DNA from: an uncultured Prevotellaceae bacterium
Lineage (GTDB): Bacteria; Bacteroidota; Bacteroidia; Bacteroidales; Bacteroidaceae
Direction: 5' to 3'
DNA: 7,364 bases
Assembly (NCBI GenBank): GCA_946403615.1
Contig: CAMJAO010000101.1
Coordinates: forward strand, 1 to 7,364
Shown: in pieces, positions 1-5,388 of the stretch
Position numbering within the stretch: the first letter of the stretch is position 1
Layout: every line of letters starts with the position of its first letter
The notes under the pieces: model-generated
Database searches by the model: none
What the model was told of the DNA's origin: nothing
What the model saw: only the letters and a program-made list of their open reading frames with translations
Made by a program: the position numbers and the translations under genes

Positions 1-276
1 TTCGCCGTCAATGACGATACCGCCATCGGCATCATGTACACTGCCAAGCGCATGGGATTGCATGTGCCCGACGACGTGTCGGTGTGCGGATTCACCAACG
101 GTCAGCGTGCCGTGGCGTGCGACCCCATGCTCACCACCGTCGAACAGCGCGGACATGTCGTAGGCGAGGAGGCCGCCAATATCCTCATCGGAAAAGTGGA
201 AGGAGTCATCCCTCTTGAAAAAGTGGAGAAGCGCGTGGTACGCACCCGCCTCATCATACGGGGAAGTACGAGGTAA
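1..276 (+). CDS. LacI-family transcriptional regulator, C-terminal fragment (5' end outside window)
   Basis: The frame is open from base 1 to TAA at 274-276 and gives 91 residues. It matches the last part of the periplasmic-binding-protein-like effector domain of LacI/GalR repressors: AVNDDTAIG, then a helix ending GLHVPDDVSVCGF, then DPMLTTVEQ and a final strand ending in RLIIRGST. The N-terminal helix-turn-helix and most of the sugar-binding domain lie upstream, so DNA-binding specificity cannot be read. Such proteins usually bind a palindromic operator and release it (or bind it) on sensing a sugar. The normal Asp after the GF/GY dipeptide, which contacts ligand in E. coli LacI, is Thr here (GFTN). 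The neighbouring transporter, glucanotransferase and alpha-glucosidase make a maltose or other alpha-glucoside effector the best guess; this is inference. The family call is firm and the effector is not. Confidence 0.9.
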   Translation, partial: FAVNDDTAIGIMYTAKRMGLHVPDDVSVCGFTNGQRAVACDPMLTTVEQRGHVVGEEAANILIGKVEGVIPLEKVEKRVVRTRLIIRGSTR

Positions 277-296
277 AACCTCACCTCCTCAAACGC

Positions 297-345
297 CCCC
301 TATTCACCCCTCTCCGTGGGGAGGGTATTGATAGCAAGGCTGGGG
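297..345 (+). repeat. GC-rich intergenic hairpin repeat, copy A
   Basis: The inner stem is CCCTCTC (308-314) against GGGGAGGG (318-325), with one T-G wobble and a very short loop. An outer C-run at 297-300 can pair with a G-run at 342-345. The two-tier arrangement (C-run, inner CT/GA-rich hairpin, G-run) recurs at 5343-5388, and compact versions lie at 393-421 and 5293-5324. All four are intergenic with the C-rich arm on the + strand. It has no T-tract, so it is not a standard intrinsic terminator. It may be a dispersed REP/BIME-like repeat. The function is unknown. Confidence 0.55.
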
Positions 346-392
346 ACAAATGGCTTGTTGTTGAATATTTATAGTTAATCATACCCTGAACT

Positions 393-421
393 GCCCCCTC
401 CTTTCGTGGAGGGATGGGGGC
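393..421 (+). repeat. GC-rich intergenic hairpin repeat, copy B
   Basis: CCCTCC (396-401) pairs with GGAGGG (408-413) around the loop TTTCGT. The alternative outer arms GCCCCC (393-398) and GGGGGC (416-421) are also perfectly complementary and compete for the same C residues. The element ends 18 bp before the transporter start codon, so in a read-through transcript it would sit in the 5' leader close to the initiation region. It is the same type of repeat as copies A, C and D. Confidence 0.6.
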
Positions 422-439
422 TTAATCTTCATTTTATAT

Positions 440-1759
440 ATGAAAACAAAACCCGATCTTTCATTCTGGAAACTGTGGAACCTGAGTTTCGGATTCTTCG
501 GTGTGCAGATAGCGTATGCATTGCAGAGCGCGAACATCTCGCGCATCTTCTCCACATTGGGCGCCGACCCCCACAACCTGAGTTATTTCTGGATACTGCC
601 TCCGTTGATGGGTATCCTTGTGCAACCGATTGTCGGTACGCTTTCCGACCGCACTTGGACACGTTTCGGCCGCCGTATTCCTTATTTATTTATAGGCGCC
701 TTGGTGGCTGTGCTGGTGATGTGTCTGTTGCCCAACGCCGGTTCGTTAGGGTTGACAATCGGTGCCGCCATGATATTCGGACTCGTCTCGCTCATGTTCC
801 TCGACACCAGCATCAATATGGCCATGCAGCCGTTTAAGATGCTCGTGGGCGACATGGTCAACGAGAAACAGAAGGCCAAAGCTTATTCCATCCAGAGTTT
901 CCTCTGCAATGCGGGCAGCGTGGCAGGTTATGTGTTCCCCTTCTTCTTCACATGGCTCGGCATACAAAACGAGGCGGCGGCCGGCGTGGTGCCCGACTCC
1001 GTCATCTGGTCGTTCTATGTGGGTGCGGCCATCCTTATCCTTTGTGTCATCTACACCACAGTCAAGGTGAAAGAGTGGAATCCACAGGAATACGCCATGT
1101 ACAACGGCATTCAGAACAAGGAAGAGAAAAAAGACAGCGCCAACTGGTTCACCCTTCTTAAAAATGCTCCTTCCACCTTCTGGAAAGTGGGTCTGGTGCA
1201 ATTCTTCTGCTGGGCAGCGTTCATGTATATGTGGACTTACACTCCGGGTGCCATCGCTTCGGCTTGCTGGGATGTGGACATGACTTTGGCAGACGCCACC
1301 ACTTCGGCCGCTTATCAGGAGGCGGGCAACTGGGTGGGCATCCTCTTCGCCGTTCAGGCTATCGGCAGTGTGGTGTGGGCTGCTTTGTTACCGCAGTTCA
1401 AAAATACCAAATTGGCTTATTCGCTCAGTCTGGTGCTCGGAGGTATCGGCTTTGCCATGGTGCCGTTCATTCACAACCAATATGCGCAGTTCATCCCGTT
1501 CCTGCTCATCGGTTGCGCTTGGGCTGCCATGCTCGCCATGCCGTTCACCTTTGTCACCAACGCTTTGCAGGGTTATGGCCACATGGGTGCTTACCTCGGA
1601 CTCTTCAACGGCACCATCTGTGTGCCGCAGATTGTCGCAGCCCTTCTGGGTGGCGTCATCCTCTCTTTAGTTGGCAGCATACAGGGCAATATGATGATTG
1701 TGGCGGGAGTCTTGCTGATATGCGGCTCAGTCGCCGTGACGGTTATCAGGAATAAATAA
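440..1759 (+). CDS. MFS sugar transporter, SLC45/sucrose-transporter-like (probable maltose or alpha-glucoside porter)
   Basis: This 439-residue protein is predicted to be an inner-membrane porter with 12 hydrophobic helices: about six between residues 15 and 207, a charged cytoplasmic loop at about 208-245 (rich in K and E), and six more to about residue 435. The loop between helices 2 and 3 contains LSDRTWTRFGRRIPYL (68-83), very close to the SDR...RFGRRRP signature of plant and animal SLC45/SUT sugar carriers. The segment around 382-399 (GAYLGLFNGTICVPQIV) resembles the conserved C-terminal half motif of those carriers. The family generally moves sucrose, maltose or other sugars with protons. 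The MalQ and GH97 genes nearby make maltose or short maltodextrins the likely substrate (inference). ATG 440 is chosen because the membrane domain begins soon after it. No Shine-Dalgarno sequence is visible. A leader of 163 bp with two hairpin repeats separates it from the regulator gene. Confidence 0.88.
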   Translation: MKTKPDLSFWKLWNLSFGFFGVQIAYALQSANISRIFSTLGADPHNLSYFWILPPLMGILVQPIVGTLSDRTWTRFGRRIPYLFIGALVAVLVMCLLPNAGSLGLTIGAAMIFGLVSLMFLDTSINMAMQPFKMLVGDMVNEKQKAKAYSIQSFLCNAGSVAGYVFPFFFTWLGIQNEAAAGVVPDSVIWSFYVGAAILILCVIYTTVKVKEWNPQEYAMYNGIQNKEEKKDSANWFTLLKNAPSTFWKVGLVQFFCWAAFMYMWTYTPGAIASACWDVDMTLADATTSAAYQEAGNWVGILFAVQAIGSVVWAALLPQFKNTKLAYSLSLVLGGIGFAMVPFIHNQYAQFIPFLLIGCAWAAMLAMPFTFVTNALQGYGHMGAYLGLFNGTICVPQIVAALLGGVILSLVGSIQGNMMIVAGVLLICGSVAVTVIRNK

Positions 1760-1781
1760 CCATTAATTCTCAGCCCAACTG

Positions 1782-1802
1782 TTGTTTTTTCCGGAAAAAC
1801 AA
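1782..1802. promoter_or_regulatory. Inverted repeat between -33 and -7 boxes (possible operator)
   Basis: TTGTTTTT (1782-1789) and AAAAACAA (1795-1802) form an 8-bp inverted repeat around TCCGG. The same stretch holds a perfect 14-bp palindrome, TTTTTCCGGAAAAA (1786-1799), centred on CG. It fills the promoter spacer, where a bound protein would block polymerase. No cognate regulator is identifiable, and the A/T runs make chance symmetry possible. Confidence 0.35.
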
Positions 1803-1811
1803 ATAACTTTG
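1782..1811 (+). promoter_or_regulatory. Bacteroidetes-type promoter (TTG -33, TAACTTTG -7) for the PAP2 gene
   Basis: TAACTTTG at 1804-1811 matches the Bacteroidetes -7 consensus TAnnTTTG exactly. TTG at 1782-1784 lies 19 bp upstream, where the -33 element is expected. With the -7 box centred near 1807-1808, transcription should begin close to 1813-1817. That puts the first transcribed base at or within a few bases of the ATG at 1817 and predicts a leaderless or nearly leaderless mRNA. Confidence 0.6.
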
Positions 1812-1854
1812 CAACTATGAAGAAAATCATCTTCCTCATAGTTGCATTTTTTTT
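1810..1854 (+). terminator. Terminator-like hairpin with T8 tract overlapping the PAP2 start codon
   Basis: TGCAACTATGA (1810-1820) and TCATAGTTGCA (1836-1846) are a perfect 11-bp inverted repeat with a 15-nt loop, followed directly by eight T residues (1847-1854). This is the shape of an intrinsic terminator. It lies 51 bp after the transporter stop codon and could end transcription of that gene. However, its left arm contains the last two bases of the -7 box and the ATG of the next gene, and its right arm and T-tract encode signal-peptide residues. A transcript started at the local promoter would lack part of the left arm. The stem is fairly AT-rich and the loop large, so termination efficiency is uncertain. 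Confidence 0.5.
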
Positions 1855-2389
1855 GTCGTTGAGCCTTTCTGCCCAAGACAAGAAATACCATGGCGACGGG
1901 CCGGACGACGTGTTGCAATACGTGCCATTCGGTTCCCTTTTCGTGCTCAAGGCGATAGGTGTGGACAGCGAGAGTTCTTGGAAGCGCATGGCGGTCAATG
2001 CCGCTGCCTCGTATGTCTTTACTGCGGGTACGGCATGGGTGCTCAAACACAGCATCCATGAGCGTAGGCCCGACGGCACAGACAACCGCAGTTTTCCTTC
2101 CGGTCATTGTGCAATTGCCTTTGCCGGTGCACACGCGCTGAATAAGGAGTACGGCCATGTCAGTCCGTGGATCAGTGTGGCTGGGTATGGTGTGGCGACG
2201 TTTACAGCCATCGACCGTGTTTGCCGCAATCGTCACCACTGGTATGATGCTGTGGCCGGGGCGGCTATCGGCATCGCCTCTACCGAATTGGGTTATTGGA
2301 TAGGCGATAAGATTACCGGTGAGCACGGCCGCTATTCCTTCGCCATCGCTCCGCAAGGCATTTCCGTCAAAATAGCACTGGCACCATAA
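1817..2389 (+). CDS. Exported PAP2-superfamily phosphatase
   Basis: This 190-residue protein has an N-terminal signal peptide (MKKIIFLIVAFFLSLSLSAQ, cleavage near 19/20), which fixes the start at ATG 1817. The three PAP2 phosphatase motifs are present: KHSIHERRP (77-85, K-x6-RP), PSGH (94-97) and R134-x5-H140-x3-D144. The usual Ser before the third-motif Arg is Asp133. Conserved His97 and His140 are the expected catalytic pair. The family removes phosphate from lipid phosphates and pyrophosphates such as undecaprenyl-PP, phosphatidate or lipid A; some members are soluble acid phosphatases. The hydrophobic segments after the signal peptide are weak, so a periplasmic or membrane-associated protein facing the periplasm is likely. 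The substrate cannot be assigned. It lies 57 bp after the transporter gene with its own promoter, and its tie to sugar metabolism is unclear. Confidence 0.87.
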   Translation: MKKIIFLIVAFFLSLSLSAQDKKYHGDGPDDVLQYVPFGSLFVLKAIGVDSESSWKRMAVNAAASYVFTAGTAWVLKHSIHERRPDGTDNRSFPSGHCAIAFAGAHALNKEYGHVSPWISVAGYGVATFTAIDRVCRNRHHWYDAVAGAAIGIASTELGYWIGDKITGEHGRYSFAIAPQGISVKIALAP

Positions 2390-2474
2390 GGCGAATAGGA
2401 TGAAATCTACTTGTTCACCCGATTTGCCATATAGTCCCGTTATACTCATTACACCAGTTGTTCCCATCTTAATC

Positions 2475-2490
2475 GTGCAATCGTTTGCAC
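2475..2490. promoter_or_regulatory. LacI-family-type operator candidate upstream of malQ
   Basis: GTGCAATCGTTTGCAC is a 16-bp even palindrome centred on CG, with arms GTGCAA and TTGCAC and one mismatched pair (T2481/T2484) next to the centre. A 16-bp palindrome with a central CpG and a TGCAA-type half-site is the usual architecture of LacI/GalR operators. A LacI-family gene ends at position 276 of this window. The site lies 89 bp before the malQ start codon. Binding by that particular regulator is inference. Confidence 0.5.
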
Positions 2491-2495
2491 TTGTA

Positions 2496-2505
2496 TTTGC
2501 GCAAA
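2496..2505. promoter_or_regulatory. Second palindrome, TTTGCGCAAA
   Basis: This is a perfect 10-bp palindrome centred on CG, with its centre 18 bp from that of the preceding operator candidate. The half-site TTTGC is shared with the right arm of that candidate (TTTGCAC against TTTGCGC). It could be an auxiliary site for the same protein or a chance symmetry. Confidence 0.3.
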
Positions 2506-2529
2506 AGGTGTGATTTTTTTCACCACCTT
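2505..2529 (+). other. Imperfect hairpin with T-rich loop
   Basis: AAGGTG-TGA (2505-2513) pairs with TCA-C-CACCTT (2520-2529), leaving one bulged C and a loop of six T residues. It could slow transcription leaving the PAP2 gene or be part of the malQ control region, but no T-tract follows the stem, so it is not called a terminator. A GTG at 2510, in frame with malQ, falls inside it. Confidence 0.3.
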
Positions 2530-2544
2530 AGTTAAAAAAGATAG

Positions 2545-2552
2545 TAATTTTA
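2545..2552 (+). promoter_or_regulatory. Possible -7 element for malQ
   Basis: TAATTTTA matches the Bacteroidetes TAnnTTTG box in all but the last base and would start an mRNA about 20 bases before ATG 2579. No good -33 TTG element is found at the expected distance; only a T-run at 2514-2520 lies nearby, about 24 bp upstream. This is weak support, offered because the gene is preceded by 189 bp of AT-rich DNA with palindromes. Confidence 0.3.
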
Positions 2553-2578
2553 CACCATCAATTACTAACCCAAGCGCT

Positions 2579-5275
2579 ATGAATTTACAATTTCATTTGG
2601 AATATCAGACCGTGTTCGGAGAAGAACTGGTGCTGAATCACGTTTCCGTCCATGAAGACGGGGAGCGCGAAGTCACAAGTTATCGCATGAGCACCCTTGA
2701 CGGGATGCACTGGTCATGCGATTTGAATGGTGTGCTGAAATTAGGCACGGCAGTAGATTATTACTATAGTGTGATGCGGGGCGACCAGGTGCTCAGGCAT
2801 GAATGGACACAGGAGACGCACCGGCTGGAACTTGCCAATACCAAGGGCGGCAATTATATCGTCTATGACCATTGGATAGACATCCCCGACAACGCATATC
2901 TCTATAGTTCGGCCATGACCGATTGCGTGAACCGCCGTGAGAAAGGGGCAGTGACGAAAAATGCTTTTGTACGGACCGTCAGACTTAAAGTCAGAGCTCC
3001 CCAACTTCGCAGTGAGGAGCGGTTGGCAGTAGTCGGTTTCGGACGCTGTCTGGGCGACTGGCAAATGGCTAATGCGCTGCCCATGATCGAGCATAACTAC
3101 AATGAGTGGCTCCTCGATATTGACGCCTCACGCCTTGAAAGCGATAGGTTGGAATTCAAATTCATCGTTCTCGACGAAGATGAGGATGTCAGCCCAATTT
3201 GGGAGAATTGCGAGAACCGTGTAGTCATGTTGCCCGAGATTCACGACGGCGATGTGGTGGTATATGAGTTGCCCGAGGCTTTCTTCCCCATCTATGACAT
3301 CAAGTGCGCCGGCACGCTCGTTCCCGTCTTCTCGTTGCGCTCCGAAACCAGTTTCGGCGTGGGCGATTTCGGCGATCTGAAGAAGATGGTCGACTGGGTA
3401 TCACACACCCGTCAGCGCGTATTGCAGATTCTGCCCATCAACGACACCACCATCACCCATACTTGGACCGACTCATATCCCTACAGTTGCATTAGTATCT
3501 TTGCCCTGCACCCGCAGTATGCTGATTTCAACGCGCTGCCCCCATTGGCTGACGCAGCAGCGAAGAAACGTTTCGCCAAACTGCGCAAGGAATTGAACGC
3601 ACTGACACAAATCGATTATGAGCGAGTGAACAATGCCAAAACCGAGTATCTGCAACTGCTTTTCGAGCAAGAGGGTAAGAAGATGATGGCATCAGCCGCT
3701 TATAAACGATTCTTTGAGGAGTCGAAAACTTGGCTCGTGCCTTATGCCCAATATTGCTCGCTTCGTGAGAAATACGGCACGGCCGATTTCAGCCAGTGGC
3801 CTGACCACAACACTTGGAACGAGGACGACCGCGCCGCGCTTACGTCAACACGCAACAAAGCGTACAAAGAGGTGGCATTCTACTATTTCGTGCAGTTCAT
3901 CCTCAACGAGCAGATGCAGGCCGTGCACAAGTATGCGCGCGAGAAAGGTGTCATCCTCAAAGGCGATATCCCCATCGGTGTGAACCGCCACGGATGTGAC
4001 GTGTGGCAGGAGCCGCGCTACTTCAACCTCAACGGACAGGCAGGCGCACCGCCAGATGATTTCTCTGCCAACGGACAGAACTGGGGCTTCCCCACTTACA
4101 ACTGGGACGAAATGGTTGCCGACGGTTGCGCATGGTGGGTACGCCGGTTCTCCAACATGGCGAAATTCTTCGACGCTTACCGCATCGACCACGTGCTCGG
4201 GTTCTTCCGCATTTGGGAGATTCCCGCCAATGCCGTGCATGGACTGCTCGGACAATTCGCGCCCTCGCTCGGACTGACCCGTGAGGAGATTGAGGCCTAC
4301 GGTTTGCAGTTCCAGGAGGAATTCTTCACCACACCGTTCATCACCGACTGGGTGCTCGATCGCATGTTCAAGGAGCGTGCACAGGAAGTGCGTGACAAAT
4401 ATGTGGAGCCGAAAGCCGAGGGCTTGTATCGTATGCGTCCTGAATTTGACACACAGAAGAAAGTCGAGGCCGCTTTTGCCGATGCCAAGACCGATGAGGA
4501 ACGCAACCTGCGCGACGGATTATATGCGCTCATCAGCGATGTGCTCTTCCTCCGCGACCATAAAGACCCCAATAAGTTCCATCCTCGCATTTCCGTACAG
4601 TTTGATTTCATTTACGAGACGTTGATGGATAAAGACAAGTTCGTCTTCAACCGTCTTTACAACGACTATTTCTATCGCCGCAACAACCAGTTCTGGTATC
4701 GTGAGGCGATGAAGAAAATGCCGCGGCTGGTGCAGGCCACGCGTATGCTGGTGTGTGCGGAAGACCTCGGCATGGTGCCCGACTGTGTGCCCTGGGTGAT
4801 GAACGAACTGCGTATCCTCAGCCTCGAGCTGCAGTCGATGCCGAAAGACCCGCAAGTGAAGTTTGGCCACCTCTCGCGTAATCCCTACCGTTCCGTGTGT
4901 ACCATCTCGTCGCACGACATGCCTACGCTGCGCCAGTGGTGGGACGAAGACGAGGAGCGCACCCAGGAGTATTACAGTACCATGCTCTACCGGGGCGACA
5001 AGGCTCCGCATCCGCTGCCCGGATGGTTGGCACGTGACATTATCTCTCGCCATCTCACCTCGCCGTCTATGCTTTGTATCCTCTCTATACAAGACTGGCT
5101 GGCTATCGATGAGAAACTGCGGTTGCCCGATGCCAATGCCGAGCGTATCAATATCCCCGCCAATCCCAAGCACTATTGGCGCTATCGCATGCACTTGACT
5201 ATCGAAGAACTCATGGCCAACGAGAAATTCAACGAAAATCTCGCTGAACTCATCTCACAAAGCGGCAGGAAATAA
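2579..5275 (+). CDS. malQ: 4-alpha-glucanotransferase, GH77, DPE2-type with two N-terminal CBM20 domains
   Basis: This 898-residue cytosolic enzyme (no signal peptide) transfers glucan chains between maltose, malto-oligosaccharides or glycogen-like acceptors and releases glucose. Residues 1 to about 95 and about 128-235 look like two starch-binding CBM20 modules, and GH77 runs from about 245 to 890. Catalytic motifs are visible: nucleophile Asp537 in YRIDHVLGF, acid/base Glu728 in CAEDLG and Asp780 in SSHDMPTLR. DIPIGVNRHGCDVW (463-476) is a further GH77 signature. Nucleophile and acid/base are 191 residues apart against about 47 in the bacterial amylomaltase of Thermus, so about 144 extra residues are inserted. 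That is the hallmark of plant DPE2 and Bacteroidetes MalQ. ATG 2579 is preferred; GTG 2510 would add 23 residues of low-complexity sequence upstream of the first CBM20. An operator candidate lies upstream and GH97 follows after 143 bp. Confidence 0.93.
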   Translation: MNLQFHLEYQTVFGEELVLNHVSVHEDGEREVTSYRMSTLDGMHWSCDLNGVLKLGTAVDYYYSVMRGDQVLRHEWTQETHRLELANTKGGNYIVYDHWIDIPDNAYLYSSAMTDCVNRREKGAVTKNAFVRTVRLKVRAPQLRSEERLAVVGFGRCLGDWQMANALPMIEHNYNEWLLDIDASRLESDRLEFKFIVLDEDEDVSPIWENCENRVVMLPEIHDGDVVVYELPEAFFPIYDIKCAGTLVPVFSLRSETSFGVGDFGDLKKMVDWVSHTRQRVLQILPINDTTITHTWTDSYPYSCISIFALHPQYADFNALPPLADAAAKKRFAKLRKELNALTQIDYERVNNAKTEYLQLLFEQEGKKMMASAAYKRFFEESKTWLVPYAQYCSLREKYGTADFSQWPDHNTWNEDDRAALTSTRNKAYKEVAFYYFVQFILNEQMQAVHKYAREKGVILKGDIPIGVNRHGCDVWQEPRYFNLNGQAGAPPDDFSANGQNWGFPTYNWDEMVADGCAWWVRRFSNMAKFFDAYRIDHVLGFFRIWEIPANAVHGLLGQFAPSLGLTREEIEAYGLQFQEEFFTTPFITDWVLDRMFKERAQEVRDKYVEPKAEGLYRMRPEFDTQKKVEAAFADAKTDEERNLRDGLYALISDVLFLRDHKDPNKFHPRISVQFDFIYETLMDKDKFVFNRLYNDYFYRRNNQFWYREAMKKMPRLVQATRMLVCAEDLGMVPDCVPWVMNELRILSLELQSMPKDPQVKFGHLSRNPYRSVCTISSHDMPTLRQWWDEDEERTQEYYSTMLYRGDKAPHPLPGWLARDIISRHLTSPSMLCILSIQDWLAIDEKLRLPDANAERINIPANPKHYWRYRMHLTIEELMANEKFNENLAELISQSGRK

Positions 5276-5292
5276 AAAACCTCTGAAACCAT

Positions 5293-5324
5293 CTCCCCAA
5301 CCCCTCTTCACAGGGCGAGGGGAG
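5293..5324 (+). repeat. GC-rich intergenic hairpin repeat, copy C
   Basis: CCCCTC (5301-5306) pairs with GAGGGG (5317-5322) around a 10-nt loop. CTCCCC (5293-5298) can instead pair with GGGGAG (5319-5324). It begins 18 bp after the malQ stop codon. It belongs to the same family as copies A, B and D by base pattern and orientation. It might help to end or stabilise the malQ transcript, but there is no T-tract directly after it. Confidence 0.55.
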
Positions 5325-5332
5325 TAATTACT
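5323..5332. other. Short palindrome AGTAATTACT
   Basis: This is a perfect 10-bp AT-rich palindrome joined to the right arm of copy C and followed by an A-rich run. It may be a protein-binding site or chance. Nothing links it to a regulator. Confidence 0.2.
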
Positions 5333-5342
5333 AAAAAATAAT

Positions 5343-5388
5343 ACCCCCTCAAGCACCTATCCTCCCCTTCGGGGGAGGCGGCAGGGGT
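5343..5388 (+). repeat. GC-rich intergenic hairpin repeat, copy D, with UUCG-type loop
   Basis: The inner stem CCTCCCC (5361-5367) with GGGGAGG (5372-5378) is perfect and closes a TTCG tetraloop. An outer stem, ACCCC (5343-5347) with GGGGT (5384-5388), encloses it. The layout matches copy A. It ends 30 bp before the GH97 start codon, so it would lie in the 5' leader of that gene or in the malQ-GH97 intercistronic mRNA, where a stable hairpin could affect processing or decay. Confidence 0.65.

Noticed and set aside
307..325. Intrinsic terminator for the LacI-family gene
   Set aside because: The hairpin is GC-rich but is followed by TATTGATAG, not a T-tract; better treated as a dispersed repeat.
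346..392. Possible promoter for the transporter in the AT-rich stretch between repeats A and B
   Set aside because: The best match, TATAGTTA, misses two bases of TAnnTTTG and has no paired -33 element.
746..1201. Minus-strand open frame inside the transporter gene
   Set aside because: It lies opposite conserved membrane segments and has no domain or start context; it is a shadow frame.
1763..2467. Long open frame (234 codons) on the minus strand opposite the PAP2 gene
   Set aside because: The + strand frame carries all PAP2 motifs and a signal peptide; the opposite frame has no recognisable domain and is rich in His, Arg and Cys, as expected of an antisense shadow.
2449..2557. Direct repeat TTACACCA at 2449-2456 and 2550-2557
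   Set aside because: It is only 8 bp, the copies are 101 bp apart and there is no dyad symmetry; compatible with chance in an AT-rich spacer.
2510..2578. Extending malQ to the GTG at 2510
   Set aside because: The added 23 residues come from T-rich, hairpin-forming DNA and do not resemble a CBM20 start; ATG 2579 begins right at the first CBM20 strand.
4520..5194. Open frame of 224 codons on the minus strand inside malQ
   Set aside because: It lies wholly opposite conserved GH77 sequence, including the catalytic motifs, and its composition looks like a shadow translation.
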